DNA from: Aedoeadaptatus coli
Lineage (GTDB): Bacteria; Bacillota; Clostridia; Tissierellales; Peptoniphilaceae
Reading direction: 5' to 3'
Assembly (NCBI RefSeq): GCF_900343085.1
Contig: NZ_OPYI01000012.1
Span: forward strand, 21,369 to 85,368
Length of the DNA stretch: 64,000 nt
Below are positions 52,655 to 63,847 of this stretch, in pieces (within the stretch, counting starts at the first letter, position 1; the number at the start of each line of letters is the position of its first letter). The position numbers and the translations under genes were made by a program. The notes beneath the pieces were generated by a model. The model saw only the letters and a program-made list of their open reading frames with translations, searched no databases and was not told where the DNA came from.

Positions 52655-55600
52655 ATGGTACATCCTGTTCAATATGGCAAACGGGAGAGAATGAGTTATT
52701 CCAGAATCGACGATGTGTTGGAGATACCGAATCTTTTGGGGGTCCAAACGGAATCGTTTAAGTGGCTCATCGACGAAGGTCTCAGGGAAGTGTTTCGGGA
52801 TATTTCGCCGATTGAAGACTTTGCGGGAAATTTAATACTGGAATTCGTCGATTACTACGTATCCGATGAGAAAAAGTACGATTTCGAGGAAGCAAAGGAA
52901 AAGGACACCAATTATTCGGCACCTTTAAAAGTAAAGGTTCGTCTGATAAATACGGAAACCGGGGAAGTCAAGGAACAGGAAGTCTTTATGGGCGATTTGC
53001 CCCTAATGAGCTCCACCGGCACCTTCGTCATTAACGGGGCGGAACGTGTCGTAGTCAGCCAATTGGTTCGTTCTCCCGGCGCCTACTACAAAGTCGAGTT
53101 CGACAAGACGGGCAAGCAATTATTCTCCTCCACCTTGATTCCCAATCGCGGCGCCTGGCTGGAATTTGAAACCGACGCCCAAGGCGTGGTCAATGTGCGC
53201 ATCGACCGCACCCGCAAGATTCCCATTACGATCTTGCTGAGAGCTATCGGCGTGGAAAGCAATTTGGAAATCACAAACCTTATGGGCGAAACGGAAGAGC
53301 TCTTAAAGGTCTTTGAAAAAGATCAAACCAGCAACAAGCAGGAAGCTCTTTTGGAAATTTACAAAAAGCTGCGTCCCGGCGAGCCGCCCACTGTGGAAAG
53401 TGCTCAGTCTCTGTTTGAAAACATGTTTTTCGACGCCCGTCGCTACGACATGGCGAAGGTGGGTCGCTACAAGTTCAACAAGAAGCTGGCCCTCAGAGAG
53501 CGTCTGCAAAACCAAATCTTGGCGGAAGATGTCATCGACGGCGAAACCGGCGAAGTCATGGGTACCGCAGGGGAGCGCGTGAGCCGCGAGACGGCAATCG
53601 CCATTGAAAATGCCGGGATCAACCGCGTGGAAATCCTCGTCGACGATCCCAACGCCCTGGACGAAAAGATGAAGATCGTCCTTTTGGGGAATAATTTCGT
53701 GGATCCCGCGGCCCTGGATACGGACATCGACTTTGAAGCCCTGGGCTTTAAGGAAAAAATCTATCTGCCCCGCCTCAGGGAACTCTTCGAAGAATACGAA
53801 GGGGAAGAGCTCCTGACGCGCATTAAATTACATTATAAAGAGCTGTCGCCGAAACACATCTTGGTGGACGACATTTTGGCGGCGGTCAACTACGAATTCA
53901 ACCTGTTCTACGGCATCGGCAAAACCGACGACATCGACCACCTGGGCAATCGACGGATCCGCTCCGTAGGCGAGCTTTTGCAAAACCAATTCAGAATCGG
54001 CCTGACCCGCATGGAACGGGTGATTCGCGAACGCATGGCCGTGCAGGATCCCGATGCGGCTACGCCTCAATCCTTAATCAATATTCGCCCGGTGACGGCG
54101 GCCATTAAGGAATTCTTCGGTTCCTCCCAATTGTCGCAATTTATGGACCAAAACAACCCCCTTTCGGAGCTGACCCACAAGCGTCGTCTCTCCGCCTTGG
54201 GGCCCGGCGGTCTGTCCAGAGATCGCGCCGGCATGGAAGTCCGCGACGTGCACAACTCCCACTACGGAAGAATGTGCCCCATCGAGACGCCGGAAGGTCC
54301 GAACATCGGCTTGATCACCTCCCTCACCACATTTGCCCGTATTAACGAATACGGCTTTATTGAAGCGCCTTACAGAAAGGTCGTCAAAGGAGAGGGCCTG
54401 GTCACCGACGAGATCGAATACATCACCGCCGATGTGGAAGATGAAAACATCATCGCCCAAGCCGACGAAAAAGTGGACGAAAACGGCCACTTCATCAACG
54501 ATCGGGTTATCGCCCGAGGCATCGACGGCCTCGTCGACGTTTACAAGAGCGAAGACATCAGCTACATGGACGTGTCCCCGCAACAAATCGTCGCCGTCGG
54601 GACCAGCATGATTCCCTTCCTTGAAAACGACGACGCCAACCGCGCCCTCATGGGCTCGAACATGCAGCGGCAAGCCGTGCCGCTGTTAAAGACGGAAGCG
54701 CCCATCGTCGCCACGGGGATCGAATACAAAGCCGCCCGCGACTCCGGCGTCTGCGTCATCGCCACGGAAGACGGCACCATTAAAAAGGTATCGAGCAATC
54801 AAATCGTCCTTTCGCCGGAAGGCGGCAAGGAAGACATTACCTTCCGCCTCCACAAATTTGAGAAGGCCAACCAAGGGACCACGATCAATCAACGGCCCAT
54901 TGTCGTGGAAGGCCAAAAAGTAAAACGCGGCGAAGTCATCGCCGACGGCCCCTCCACGGACTTAGGGGAAATGGCCCTGGGCAAAAATATCCTTATCGCC
55001 TTTATGAACTGGGAAGGCTACAACTACGAAGACGCCATGCTCATTAACGAAGAGCTGGTCATCGACGATGTCTTAACCTCCCTTCACATTGAAGAATACG
55101 AAGCCGAAGCCCGAGACACGAAATTAGGGCCGGAAGAGATTACCCGCGACATTTCCAATGTGAGCGACGACATGCTCAAGGATCTGGACGAGCGGGGCAT
55201 TATCCGCGTCGGTGCGGAAGTGAACCCCGGCGACATTCTCGTCGGCAAGGTAACGCCCAAGGGCGAAACGGAACTTTCCGCGGAAGAACGGCTGCTTCGC
55301 GCCATCTTCGGCGAAAAGGCACGGGAAGTCCGTGACACCTCCCTGCGCCTGCCCCACGGGGAAGCGGGCATCGTCGTGGACGTGAAGGTGTTCAGCCGCG
55401 CCGACGGCGACGAGCTGCAACCGGGCGTCAACGAAATGGTCCGCGTCTTTATCGCCACGAAGCGGAAGATTCAAGTCGGCGACAAGATGTGCGGTCGCCA
55501 CGGAAACAAGGGGGTTATCTCCCGCGTCCTACCCAAGGAAGATATGCCCTACATGCCCGACGGACGGCCCATTCAAATCGTATTGAATCCCCTGGGCGTT

Positions 55601-56350
55601 CCCTCGCGGATGAACTTGGGCCAAGTACTGGAGGTCCACTTGGGCCTCGCCGCCAAGAAACTGGGCTGGCACGTGGCCACGCCCGTATTCGACGGCGCCA
55701 ACGAGCAGGATATTTTCGACACCTTGGAAAAAGCCGGCTACTCCGCCGACGGCAAGGTGCAATTAAGAGACGGCCGCACCGGGGAAGATTTCGACCACCC
55801 GGTCACCGTGGGCTACATGTACATGCTCAAGCTTCACCACTTGGTCGATGAAAAGATTCACTCCCGCTCCACGGGACCCTACTCCCTGGTTACGCAACAA
55901 CCCTTGGGCGGCCGAGCACAATTCGGCGGCCAACGTTTCGGGGAAATGGAAGTGTGGGCCCTGGAGGCTTACGGGGCAAGCCACACCTTGCAGGAAATGC
56001 TTACGGTAAAATCCGACGACATCGTCGGCCGGGTCAAGACCTACGAAGCCATTGTCAAGGGCGAAAACATTCCTCAACCGGGGATTCCCGAATCTTTCAA
56101 AGTTCTCATTAAAGAGTTGGAAGCACTGGCTCTTGAAATACAAGTACTGGACGAAAACGAAAACGAAGTGGATCTAAGTACCGATGACGACGATCTCAAC
56201 CACTTGGATTCCATGGACGGAAAAATTGACGGAGAAGATGCAGGGGAGCTCATCGAAGGAAAACCCACCGTGAATGCCTTGGCCGGCATTCGCAAAATTT
56301 CCGGCGATGCGATTCCGACAGGTTTTACACAAGACGAAGAAGAGGAATAA
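52655..56350 (+). CDS. rpoB: DNA-directed RNA polymerase subunit beta
   Basis: A 1231-residue beta subunit. It begins [19 protein letters not shown] and contains the rifampicin-pocket segment [20 protein letters not shown] and [17 protein letters not shown] without the usual resistance changes. Further on are [26 protein letters not shown] and the beta-clamp end with [15 protein letters not shown]. The start is taken as ATG 52655 because GGGGTGAGG lies just upstream. A GTG 12 bases earlier is also possible. rpoC follows after 46 bases with no terminator between. Confidence 0.97.
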   Translation: MVHPVQYGKRERMSYSRIDDVLEIPNLLGVQTESFKWLIDEGLREVFRDISPIEDFAGNLILEFVDYYVSDEKKYDFEEAKEKDTNYSAPLKVKVRLINTETGEVKEQEVFMGDLPLMSSTGTFVINGAERVVVSQLVRSPGAYYKVEFDKTGKQLFSSTLIPNRGAWLEFETDAQGVVNVRIDRTRKIPITILLRAIGVESNLEITNLMGETEELLKVFEKDQTSNKQEALLEIYKKLRPGEPPTVESAQSLFENMFFDARRYDMAKVGRYKFNKKLALRERLQNQILAEDVIDGETGEVMGTAGERVSRETAIAIENAGINRVEILVDDPNALDEKMKIVLLGNNFVDPAALDTDIDFEALGFKEKIYLPRLRELFEEYEGEELLTRIKLHYKELSPKHILVDDILAAVNYEFNLFYGIGKTDDIDHLGNRRIRSVGELLQNQFRIGLTRMERVIRERMAVQDPDAATPQSLINIRPVTAAIKEFFGSSQLSQFMDQNNPLSELTHKRRLSALGPGGLSRDRAGMEVRDVHNSHYGRMCPIETPEGPNIGLITSLTTFARINEYGFIEAPYRKVVKGEGLVTDEIEYITADVEDENIIAQADEKVDENGHFINDRVIARGIDGLVDVYKSEDISYMDVSPQQIVAVGTSMIPFLENDDANRALMGSNMQRQAVPLLKTEAPIVATGIEYKAARDSGVCVIATEDGTIKKVSSNQIVLSPEGGKEDITFRLHKFEKANQGTTINQRPIVVEGQKVKRGEVIADGPSTDLGEMALGKNILIAFMNWEGYNYEDAMLINEELVIDDVLTSLHIEEYEAEARDTKLGPEEITRDISNVSDDMLKDLDERGIIRVGAEVNPGDILVGKVTPKGETELSAEERLLRAIFGEKAREVRDTSLRLPHGEAGIVVDVKVFSRADGDELQPGVNEMVRVFIATKRKIQVGDKMCGRHGNKGVISRVLPKEDMPYMPDGRPIQIVLNPLGVPSRMNLGQVLEVHLGLAAKKLGWHVATPVFDGANEQDIFDTLEKAGYSADGKVQLRDGRTGEDFDHPVTVGYMYMLKLHHLVDEKIHSRSTGPYSLVTQQPLGGRAQFGGQRFGEMEVWALEAYGASHTLQEMLTVKSDDIVGRVKTYEAIVKGENIPQPGIPESFKVLIKELEALALEIQVLDENENEVDLSTDDDDLNHLDSMDGKIDGEDAGELIEGKPTVNALAGIRKISGDAIPTGFTQDEEEE

Positions 56351-56396
56351 GTCTCTTCGGCAGTTGAAGGTACTATAAAGAAAGGAGTCTTGCTCC

Positions 56397-59300
56397 TTGA
56401 GCAGAAACGAATTATTTCATTCCATCAAAATCGGCTTAGCGTCCTCGGAAAAAATCAGATCTTGGTCCTACGGGGAAGTCAAGAAGCCGGAAACCATTAA
56501 CTACAGAACACTGAAGCCCGAAAAAGAAGGTCTGTTCTGCGAAAAGATCTTCGGCCCCACGAAAGACTGGGAGTGTTCCTGCGGCAAATACAAGCGCCTG
56601 CGCTACAAGGGCGTAGTCTGCGAAAAATGCGGCGTGGAAGTCACCAAGTCCAAGGTGCGCAGGGAGCGCATGGGCCACATCGAGCTGGCCGCGCCGGTCT
56701 CTCACATTTGGTACTTTAAGGGCATTCCCTCCCGCATGGGCCTCGTTATGGACATTAGCCCCCGTGCGCTGGAAAAAGTTCTTTACTTCGCCTCCTACAT
56801 CGTCACCCGCGTGGACGAAGGGGTGCCGGATTTATACGAAAAACAACTCCTCTCCGAAACGGAATACCGCGAATTTAAGCGGGAATACGGCGACAAATTC
56901 GAAGCGAAAATGGGCGCGGAAGCCATTCGCGACCTTTTACGCAAGACGGATTTAGATGCGATCTCCAAGGATTTAAGAGATCAGCTGGACGATGCCACGG
57001 GCCAAAAGCGGGTGCGCATTACCCGCCGCCTGGAAGTCATCGAAGCCTTCAGAAACTCGGGCAACAAATGTGAGTGGATGATCCTCGATTGCATCCCCGT
57101 CATTCCGCCGGAACTGCGCCCCATGGTGCAATTAGACGGCGGCCGCTTCGCCACCAGTGACTTAAACGATTTGTATCGCCGCGTCATTAACCGGAACAAT
57201 CGCCTGAGAAAGCTTATGGATATCGGCGCGCCGGAAATCATCGTGCGAAACGAAAAGCGGATGCTTCAGGAATCCGTCGACGCCCTAATCGACAACGGCC
57301 GTCGCGGCCGCCCCGTCACCGGCGCCGGAAACCGCCCCTTAAAGAGCCTTTCCGAAATGCTGAAAGGGAAGCAAGGGCGTTTCCGTCAAAACTTGCTGGG
57401 CAAGCGTGTCGACTACTCCGGCCGTTCCGTTATCGTCGTCGGCCCATCCCTGAAATTCTATCAATGCGGTCTGCCGAAGAACATGGCGCTGGAGCTCTTC
57501 AAGCCCTTCGTTATGCGCGAACTTGTAGAGCGTGAGTTGGCCCATAACATTAAGAGCGCGAAGCGCATGGTGGAAAGGGTGCGTCCGGAAGTATGGGACG
57601 TATTGGAGGAGGTCATTAAAGACCATCCGGTCCTCTTAAACCGCGCGCCTACCCTGCACCGTTTGGGGATTCAAGCCTTCGAACCGGTCCTGGTGGAAGG
57701 TAAAGCCATTAAGCTTCACCCCCTCGCTTGTACGGCCTACAACGCCGACTTCGACGGGGACCAAATGGCGGTCCACTTGCCCCTCTCGGCGGAAGCCCAA
57801 GCGGAAGCCCGCCTCTTGATGCTCTCCACAAACAATATTTTGGCATTAAAAGACGGCAAGCCCATTACCACGCCGTCTCAAGACATGGTCCTCGGTATGT
57901 ACTACCTGACCTTAGACAGAAAAGGCCACGTCAAAGGCGACGGCATGAGCTTTATCGACGAAAAGGAAATGATGCACGCCTACGCCTGCGGCTGGGTGCA
58001 CCTCCATTCCCACGTAAAGGTCCGCCGCTTCAAAGACGAAGACGACAAGCGGGGCAAGATCGTGGAAAGCACCGTCGGTCGCTTCTTGATCAACCGTGCC
58101 ATTCCCCAAGACTTAGGTTTTGTGGATCGTGAAAAAGATCCTTACGGCTTGGAAATCGACCGCGTCATCGACAAAAAGCTCTTAGGAAAAATCATCGATC
58201 GCTGCTACAAGCTCCACGACAATCTGGAAACGGCGGCCTTCCTCGACGAAGTGAAGAGCCTGGGCTACCATTACTCCACGGTGGGCGCCATGTCCATTTC
58301 CATGGGCGACGTCGAAATTCCCGTGGAAAAACCGGAAATCCTCCATCAAGCGGATTTAGACGTGGAAAAATACGAAAAAGCCTACAGAAAAGGGCTGATC
58401 AGCGACGAAGAACGCTACGAACACGTTATCGACATTTGGAACGAAGCCACGGATCACTTAACGGACAAAGTTATGGAAGGCTTCGGCGAAATGAACAATA
58501 TCTTCATCTTTGCCGATTCCGGAGCCCGTGGTTCCAAGAACCAAATTCGTCAATTGGCCGGCATGCGCGGGCTCATGGCGTCGCCTTCGGGGCGCACCAT
58601 CGAAGTCCCCATTACCTCGAACTTCCGTGAAGGGCTGGACGTCTTGGAATTCTTTATGTCCACCCACGGTTCGCGGAAAGGCCTGGCGGATACGGCCCTT
58701 CGTACCGCCGACTCCGGCTACCTGACCCGCCGCTTGGTCGACGTATCGCAACAAGTGACCGTCACCGAAGAAGATTGCGGCACGGACAGCTACATCGTGG
58801 CCAAGTCCTTTAAAGACGGCCGCGAAATGATCGAAGAACTTCACGATCGGATCGAAGGTCGCACGGCCTACGAAGACATACACCATCCCGAAACCGGCGA
58901 TCTTTTGGCCAAAGGCGGGGAAATGATCGGATCCAAAGAGGCCGACGCCATTGTGGCCGCAGGCATCGAAGAAGTGAAGATCCGCTCCGTCTTGGGTTGC
59001 CACTCCGAAGACGGCGTCTGCGCCAAGTGCTACGGCGAAAACATGGCAACGGGTCGCCCGGTCGGTATCGGGGAAGCCGTCGGCGTCATCGCCGCCCAAT
59101 CCATCGGCGAGCCCGGCACCCAGCTGACCATGCGTACCTTCCACACCGGCGGCGTCGCAGCGGCAGCGGACATTACCCAAGGTTTGCCCCGTGTCGAAGA
59201 ACTCTTCGAAGTGCGTAAGCCCAAAGGTCTCGCCATTATCGCCGAAATCAGCGGCACCGTGGACATTCGGGAAACGGCGAAAAAACGCGAAATCGTCATT

Positions 59301-59936
59301 ACCGCAGACGACGGCGCATCGGAAGCCTACACCGTGGTCTACGGCGCCCGCGTCAAGGTAAAACCCGGCGACCGCGTCGAGATAGGCGACGAACTCACTC
59401 AAGGGTCCGTCTATCCCCAAGACCTTCTTCGCGTCAAGGGCATTATGGGCGTACAAGAATACATCGTTAAAGAAGTACAACGGGTCTACCGCCTCCAAGG
59501 GGTAGACATCGACGACAAGCACATCGAAGTCATCGTTAAGCAAATGATGTCCAAAGTGCGCGTCGACGAAGCCGGCGGCACGAGCCTTTTGCCCGGCAGC
59601 ATGGTAAGCAAGAAAGAATTCGAACACGCCAACGAAAAGGCGAAAGCGGAAGGCCTCCAAGAAGCCACGGCCATCCCCACTTTGCTCGGGATCACCAAAG
59701 CTTCCCTGGCCACGGATTCCTTCCTTTCCGCCGCATCCTTCCAGGAAACCACCCGCGTCTTAACCGATGCAGCCATCGAAGGCAAGCAAGATTACCTGAA
59801 AGGCTTAAAAGAAAACATCATCATCGGCCAACTGATTCCCGCGGGGACCGGCGTCCGCCAAAACGGCACGGTCTACTGGGAAGAGGAAGACAAGCGAAAA
59901 GAAGAATTAGATATTCTGGAAGGCATGAAGGCCTGA
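56397..59936 (+). CDS. rpoC: DNA-directed RNA polymerase subunit beta'
   Basis: A 1179-residue beta' subunit. The N-terminal zinc finger shows [20 protein letters not shown]. The active-site loop is [14 protein letters not shown]. The second zinc site has [13 protein letters not shown], and the bridge-helix and trigger-loop region includes [14 protein letters not shown]. The start is TTG 56397 with AAAGGAGTC upstream. Length and order are normal for Firmicutes. Confidence 0.97.
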   Translation: MSRNELFHSIKIGLASSEKIRSWSYGEVKKPETINYRTLKPEKEGLFCEKIFGPTKDWECSCGKYKRLRYKGVVCEKCGVEVTKSKVRRERMGHIELAAPVSHIWYFKGIPSRMGLVMDISPRALEKVLYFASYIVTRVDEGVPDLYEKQLLSETEYREFKREYGDKFEAKMGAEAIRDLLRKTDLDAISKDLRDQLDDATGQKRVRITRRLEVIEAFRNSGNKCEWMILDCIPVIPPELRPMVQLDGGRFATSDLNDLYRRVINRNNRLRKLMDIGAPEIIVRNEKRMLQESVDALIDNGRRGRPVTGAGNRPLKSLSEMLKGKQGRFRQNLLGKRVDYSGRSVIVVGPSLKFYQCGLPKNMALELFKPFVMRELVERELAHNIKSAKRMVERVRPEVWDVLEEVIKDHPVLLNRAPTLHRLGIQAFEPVLVEGKAIKLHPLACTAYNADFDGDQMAVHLPLSAEAQAEARLLMLSTNNILALKDGKPITTPSQDMVLGMYYLTLDRKGHVKGDGMSFIDEKEMMHAYACGWVHLHSHVKVRRFKDEDDKRGKIVESTVGRFLINRAIPQDLGFVDREKDPYGLEIDRVIDKKLLGKIIDRCYKLHDNLETAAFLDEVKSLGYHYSTVGAMSISMGDVEIPVEKPEILHQADLDVEKYEKAYRKGLISDEERYEHVIDIWNEATDHLTDKVMEGFGEMNNIFIFADSGARGSKNQIRQLAGMRGLMASPSGRTIEVPITSNFREGLDVLEFFMSTHGSRKGLADTALRTADSGYLTRRLVDVSQQVTVTEEDCGTDSYIVAKSFKDGREMIEELHDRIEGRTAYEDIHHPETGDLLAKGGEMIGSKEADAIVAAGIEEVKIRSVLGCHSEDGVCAKCYGENMATGRPVGIGEAVGVIAAQSIGEPGTQLTMRTFHTGGVAAAADITQGLPRVEELFEVRKPKGLAIIAEISGTVDIRETAKKREIVITADDGASEAYTVVYGARVKVKPGDRVEIGDELTQGSVYPQDLLRVKGIMGVQEYIVKEVQRVYRLQGVDIDDKHIEVIVKQMMSKVRVDEAGGTSLLPGSMVSKKEFEHANEKAKAEGLQEATAIPTLLGITKASLATDSFLSAASFQETTRVLTDAAIEGKQDYLKGLKENIIIGQLIPAGTGVRQNGTVYWEEEDKRKEELDILEGMKA

Positions 59937-59947
59937 GATGTGAAATG

Positions 59948-59972
59948 AAACTCCGCTTCGGCGGAGTTTTTC
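59948..59972 (+). terminator. Intrinsic terminator after rpoC
   Basis: CTCCGC, a TTCG loop and GCGGAG, followed by five T. Confidence 0.88.
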
Positions 59973-59974
59973 TA

Positions 59975-60003
59975 TTGACAAAAAGCGCGTAAAGAGCCAT
60001 AAT
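59975..60003 (+). promoter_or_regulatory. Promoter of bioY
   Basis: TTGACA (59975-59980), 17 bases, CATAAT (59998-60003). It begins three bases after the rpoC terminator. Confidence 0.75.
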
Positions 60004-60021
60004 TTACAATAGCATTGTAAA
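60003..60021. promoter_or_regulatory. Palindromic operator at the bioY transcription start
   Basis: TTTACAATAGCATTGTAAA is a perfect eight-base dyad with a three-base centre. It overlaps the end of the -10 box and the predicted start site, the usual place for a repressor. The half-site TTGTAAA recalls the BirA half-site, but the arrangement differs from the known BirA operator. Confidence 0.65.
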
Positions 60022-60034
60022 CGGAGGTTCATTC

Positions 60035-60577
60035 ATGAAAACAAAACAACTGACCACCATGGCCATGTATCTCGCCATGATTATTTTAAGCGGCCTATTG
60101 ACGATCCCCACCCCCCTCGGCGTGCCCATCGTCCTTCAAAACATGGTTTGCGCCCTGGCCGGCGCCGTCCTCGGAAAGAAAAACGGCACCCTCACCGTCT
60201 TCATCTTTCTGCTATGCATCGCCATCGGCCTGCCGGTCTTGCCCGGCGGACGGAGCGGCGCGGCCGTCTTTTTCGGCATTACCGGCTCCTACTTTATCGG
60301 CTACCTGCTCTCGCCCTTTTTCGTGGGCCTTGCCCTTGAAAAGGCAAAAAGCCGCGGCTACTTCACATTTCTCGCTATATTCGTCGTCTTCGGCGCCCTC
60401 TTGATTAACTTCTCGGGCCTGATCAGCTTGTACGCAAACAGCGAAAATTTCGCCGCCGCCTTTAAGACTATGATCGCCTTCGTCCCCGTGGATTTAGTGA
60501 AGGCCGTGCCCGTTGCCTGGGTGGCTGAACGCCTTTATGCGACGCAGCCGGGTTTTTTAAAAGAAATCCGGGCATAA
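60035..60577 (+). CDS. bioY: Biotin ECF transporter S component BioY
   Basis: A 180-residue membrane protein with about six helices. BioY motifs are TIPTPLGVPIVLQNMVCALAG, LGKKNGTLTVFIFLLCIAIG and GLPVLPGGRSG, where the last covers the biotin-binding loop. It captures biotin and needs a shared ECF module. It has its own promoter and palindromic operator and splits rpoC from rpsL. AACGGAGG is the ribosome-binding site. Confidence 0.93.
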   Translation: MKTKQLTTMAMYLAMIILSGLLTIPTPLGVPIVLQNMVCALAGAVLGKKNGTLTVFIFLLCIAIGLPVLPGGRSGAAVFFGITGSYFIGYLLSPFFVGLALEKAKSRGYFTFLAIFVVFGALLINFSGLISLYANSENFAAAFKTMIAFVPVDLVKAVPVAWVAERLYATQPGFLKEIRA

Positions 60578-60601
60578 AGGGGGATAAATCCCGCAAAATG
60601 C

Positions 60602-60630
60602 TTGAAAATTGAACGAAAAGATGGTACACT
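60602..60630 (+). promoter_or_regulatory. Promoter of rpsL-rpsG-fusA-tuf
   Basis: TTGAAA (60602-60607), 17 bases, TACACT (60625-60630). The predicted start is near 60637. Confidence 0.7.
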
Positions 60631-60657
60631 AGCGAAGTGTAAATCGAACGCATCAGG

Positions 60658-60684
60658 AACTACCCGCTCTACGGGTAGTTTTTC
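60658..60684 (+). terminator. Terminator-like hairpin in the rpsL leader (possible attenuator)
   Basis: AACTACCCG, a five-base loop and CGGGTAGTT form a perfect nine-base stem followed by TTTC. It lies downstream of the promoter and about 60 bases before rpsL. The T-tract counting the stem end is five. Confidence 0.55.
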
Positions 60685-60743
60685 ATGATTGAAAATCGAT
60701 TTGTGCTGTAAGAACTACACAATAATTAAAGGAGGTGCACTAA

Positions 60744-61160
60744 GTGCCTACAATTAACCAACTTGTAAAGAAGGGTAGAAAGAGATCCGAAACGAAGTCG
60801 AAATCGCCGGCTTTGGGATTCAACTACGATTCCTTACAAAAAGAACAAACCGTCGTTAACTCCCCTCAAAAAAGAGGCGTTTGCGTCGCGGTTCGTACTG
60901 TAACGCCGAAGAAACCGAACTCCGCGCTCCGTAAAGTTGCCCGTGTTCGTCTTTCCAACGGCTACGAAGTCATGGCATACATTCCCGGAATTGGCCATAA
61001 CTTGCAAGAACACAGTGTCGTCTTAGTTCGCGGCGGTCGTGTTAAGGACCTTCCCGGTGTGCGTTACCACGTCGTTCGGGGAACCTTGGATACGGCAGGC
61101 GTCGACGGAAGAAGACAAGCGCGTTCCAAATATGGTGCAAAGAAACCGAAAAGTAACTAA
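60744..61160 (+). CDS. rpsL: 30S ribosomal protein S12
   Basis: A 138-residue S12, which guards decoding accuracy. Motifs are [31 protein letters not shown] and [17 protein letters not shown]. The lysines where streptomycin-resistance changes occur are unchanged. The start is GTG 60744 with AAAGGAGGTG upstream. It opens the usual rpsL-rpsG-fusA-tuf order. Confidence 0.97.
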   Translation: MPTINQLVKKGRKRSETKSKSPALGFNYDSLQKEQTVVNSPQKRGVCVAVRTVTPKKPNSALRKVARVRLSNGYEVMAYIPGIGHNLQEHSVVLVRGGRVKDLPGVRYHVVRGTLDTAGVDGRRQARSKYGAKKPKSN

Positions 61161-61256
61161 TCAAAGAGCACAATCTTTTCAATAGATGCTCTTGGCACAC
61201 GACATTTGTCGAGTACCGTTGATTTTTCTCAACCAAATAGTTAAGGAGGGAAGAGA

Positions 61257-61727
61257 ATGCCAAGAAAAGGACATATTCCTAAAAGAGAGGTCATGCCCGA
61301 TCCCGTATACGGCGACGTTGTCATTACAAAATTAATCAACAACGTTATGTTAGACGGCAAACGGGGCACGGCCCAACGAATCGTCTACGGCGCATTGGAT
61401 GCCGTAAAAGAAGCAACCGGTGAGGATCCCTTAGAAGTATTCTACAAAGCGTTAAACAACGCCATGCCGGTTTTGGAAGTCAAAGCACGCCGTATCGGCG
61501 GTGCCAACTATCAAGTCCCCTTGGAAGTGCGTCCCGAAAGACGTCAAACCTTGGGCCTTCGCTGGATCGTTCGTTACGCCAGAGAGCGCGGCGAAAAAAC
61601 CATGGTCGAACGCTTATCCAAAGAAATCTTGGATGCATCCAACGACCTGGGCGGCGCAGTGAAGCGTAAGGACGAAATGCATCGTGCGGCAGAAGCGAAC
61701 AAAGCTTTTGCTCATTTCAGATGGTAA
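61257..61727 (+). CDS. rpsG: 30S ribosomal protein S7
   Basis: A 156-residue S7, which starts assembly of the 30S head. It shows [28 protein letters not shown]-like [11 protein letters not shown], and [31 protein letters not shown] precedes the start. The 96-base gap after rpsL holds two small hairpins: AAGAGCA with TGCTCTT, and GTTGA with TCAAC. In E. coli S7 binds this intergenic region to control translation. Whether that occurs here is unknown. Confidence 0.97.
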   Translation: MPRKGHIPKREVMPDPVYGDVVITKLINNVMLDGKRGTAQRIVYGALDAVKEATGEDPLEVFYKALNNAMPVLEVKARRIGGANYQVPLEVRPERRQTLGLRWIVRYARERGEKTMVERLSKEILDASNDLGGAVKRKDEMHRAAEANKAFAHFRW

Positions 61728-61742
61728 GAAAGGGGAAATTAC

Positions 61743-63818
61743 GTGGCTAGAGAAGTGCCGCTTAATAAAGTACGCAATATCGGAATTATGGCGCACATCG
61801 ACGCCGGTAAAACGACGACGACCGAACGGATTCTGTATTACACCGGTCGGATCCACAAGATCGGGGAAACCCACGACGGTGGCGCCCAAATGGACTGGAT
61901 GGAGCAAGAGCAAGAACGTGGGATCACGATCACCTCGGCTGCTACCACCGCGCACTGGAAAGGCTATCGCCTGAACATCATCGACACACCGGGCCACGTC
62001 GACTTCACCGTAGAAGTTGAACGTTCCCTTCGCGTCCTCGACGGTGCCGTTTCCCTCTTCGATGCGAAGAGCGGGGTCGAACCGCAATCGGAAACGGTTT
62101 GGCGCCAAGCTGACCGCTACCACGTTCCCAGAATCGCGCACATTAACAAAATGGACGTTACCGGTGCCGACTTCTTCCGCTCGGTAAAAACCATCGAAGA
62201 CAAGCTCCACGGTAACCCCGTCCCGATTCAAATCCCCATGGGCGCCGAAGAAGACTTCATCGGCATGATCGACTTGGTCACCATGGAAGCTGAAATCTAC
62301 AAAGACGACATGGGCACCGAAATCGAAATCACGGAAGTGCCGGAAGAATACAAGGCACAAGCCGAAGAATGGCGCGAAAACCTGATCGAAAAAGTCTCCG
62401 AATTCGACGAAGACTTAATGATGGCTTATCTGGAAGGTGAAGAAGTCACCGTAGAAGCCATTAAACGCGCCATCCGTAAGGGAACCCTGGACGTCGCCAT
62501 GACGCCCGTCACCTGCGGTTCCTCTTACAAAAACAAAGGGGTACAACTCCTGCTTGATGCCATCATCGACTACCTGCCCTCGCCGGTAGACATTCCCGCT
62601 ATCGTCGGTACGGATCCCGATACGGAAGAAGAAGAAGATCGCCACGCAAGCGACGAAGAACCCTTCTCCGCATTGGCATTTAAAATCGTTACCGACCCCT
62701 ACGTAGGGAAACTTTCCTACTTCCGTGTTTACTCCGGTACCTTAAAGGCCGGAAGCTACGTCTACAACTCCAGCAAGGGCAAGAGAGAACGCGTCGGTCG
62801 TATCCTTTTGATGCACGCCAACAAGCGTGAAGAAGTCGAAGAAATCTACGCCGGTGAAATTGCCGCCGCCGTCGGTTTAAAAGATACATCCACCGGGGAC
62901 ACCCTCTGTGACGAAAATGATCAAATCATTTTGGAAAACATGGAATTCCCCGAACCCGTTATCTCCGTCGCCATCGAACCGAAGACCAAGGCGTCTCAAG
63001 ACAAAATGTCCATCGGCTTGCAAAAACTTGCCGAGGAAGACCCCACCTTCAGAACCTACACCGATGAAGAAACCGGACAAACCATCATCTCCGGTATGGG
63101 CGAATTGCACTTGGATATTATCGTCGACCGTCTGCTCCGTGAATTTAAAGTCGAAGCAAACATCGGTAACCCGAAAGTATCCTACCGCGAAGGCATCCTC
63201 GGTTCCGCCGACGGCGAAGGCAAATTCGTTCGTCAATCCGGTGGTCGCGGTCAATACGGCCACGCCAAAATCAAGGTTGAACCCTTGGAACCCGGCAAAG
63301 GCTTCGAATTCGAAAACAATATCGTGGGCGGTGCCATTCCCAAGGAATTTATCGGACCCACCCAACAAGGGATCGAAGAAGCCATGCAAAACGGTGTTCT
63401 CGGCGGCTATGAAGTTCTCGACGTCAAAGTCAGCCTCTACGACGGCTCCTTCCACGATGTCGACTCTTCGGAAATGGCATTTAAGATCGCCGGCTCCATG
63501 GCACTGCGCGATGCCTTATCCAAGGCCAATCCCGTGCTCCTCGAACCGGTCATGAAAGTCGAAATCGTCACCCCCGAAGAGTACATGGGCGATGTTATCG
63601 GCGACATCAACTCCCGCCGCGGTCGCATGGAAGGAATGGAATTGGTAGCCGGCGCACAAATCGTCACCTGCTACGTCCCCTTGGCTGAAATGTTCGGCTA
63701 CGCAACCAGCTTGCGTTCCAACACCCAAGGTCGTGCCAACTACTCCATGTTATTCGACCACTACGAACAAGTTCCCAAGAACGTGTCCGAAGAAGTACTC
63801 AACGGCAAAAATAAATAA
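61743..63818 (+). CDS. fusA: Elongation factor G
   Basis: A 691-residue translational GTPase that drives translocation. The G1 motif AHIDAGKTT is near residue 17-25, followed by [22 protein letters not shown] and [10 protein letters not shown]. Domains II-V follow, with [19 protein letters not shown] and [11 protein letters not shown]. The start is GTG 61743 with AAAGGGGAAA upstream, 15 bases after rpsG. Confidence 0.97.
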   Translation: MAREVPLNKVRNIGIMAHIDAGKTTTTERILYYTGRIHKIGETHDGGAQMDWMEQEQERGITITSAATTAHWKGYRLNIIDTPGHVDFTVEVERSLRVLDGAVSLFDAKSGVEPQSETVWRQADRYHVPRIAHINKMDVTGADFFRSVKTIEDKLHGNPVPIQIPMGAEEDFIGMIDLVTMEAEIYKDDMGTEIEITEVPEEYKAQAEEWRENLIEKVSEFDEDLMMAYLEGEEVTVEAIKRAIRKGTLDVAMTPVTCGSSYKNKGVQLLLDAIIDYLPSPVDIPAIVGTDPDTEEEEDRHASDEEPFSALAFKIVTDPYVGKLSYFRVYSGTLKAGSYVYNSSKGKRERVGRILLMHANKREEVEEIYAGEIAAAVGLKDTSTGDTLCDENDQIILENMEFPEPVISVAIEPKTKASQDKMSIGLQKLAEEDPTFRTYTDEETGQTIISGMGELHLDIIVDRLLREFKVEANIGNPKVSYREGILGSADGEGKFVRQSGGRGQYGHAKIKVEPLEPGKGFEFENNIVGGAIPKEFIGPTQQGIEEAMQNGVLGGYEVLDVKVSLYDGSFHDVDSSEMAFKIAGSMALRDALSKANPVLLEPVMKVEIVTPEEYMGDVIGDINSRRGRMEGMELVAGAQIVTCYVPLAEMFGYATSLRSNTQGRANYSMLFDHYEQVPKNVSEEVLNGKNK

Positions 63819-63847
63819 GTCAAATCCAAATTAAAGGAGGATATACA

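Noticed and set aside
58458..59660. A 400-codon open frame on the minus strand inside rpoC
   Set aside because: It is fully antisense to an intact, essential gene, has no ribosome-binding site or recognisable motif, and its composition is that expected from the codon bias of rpoC.
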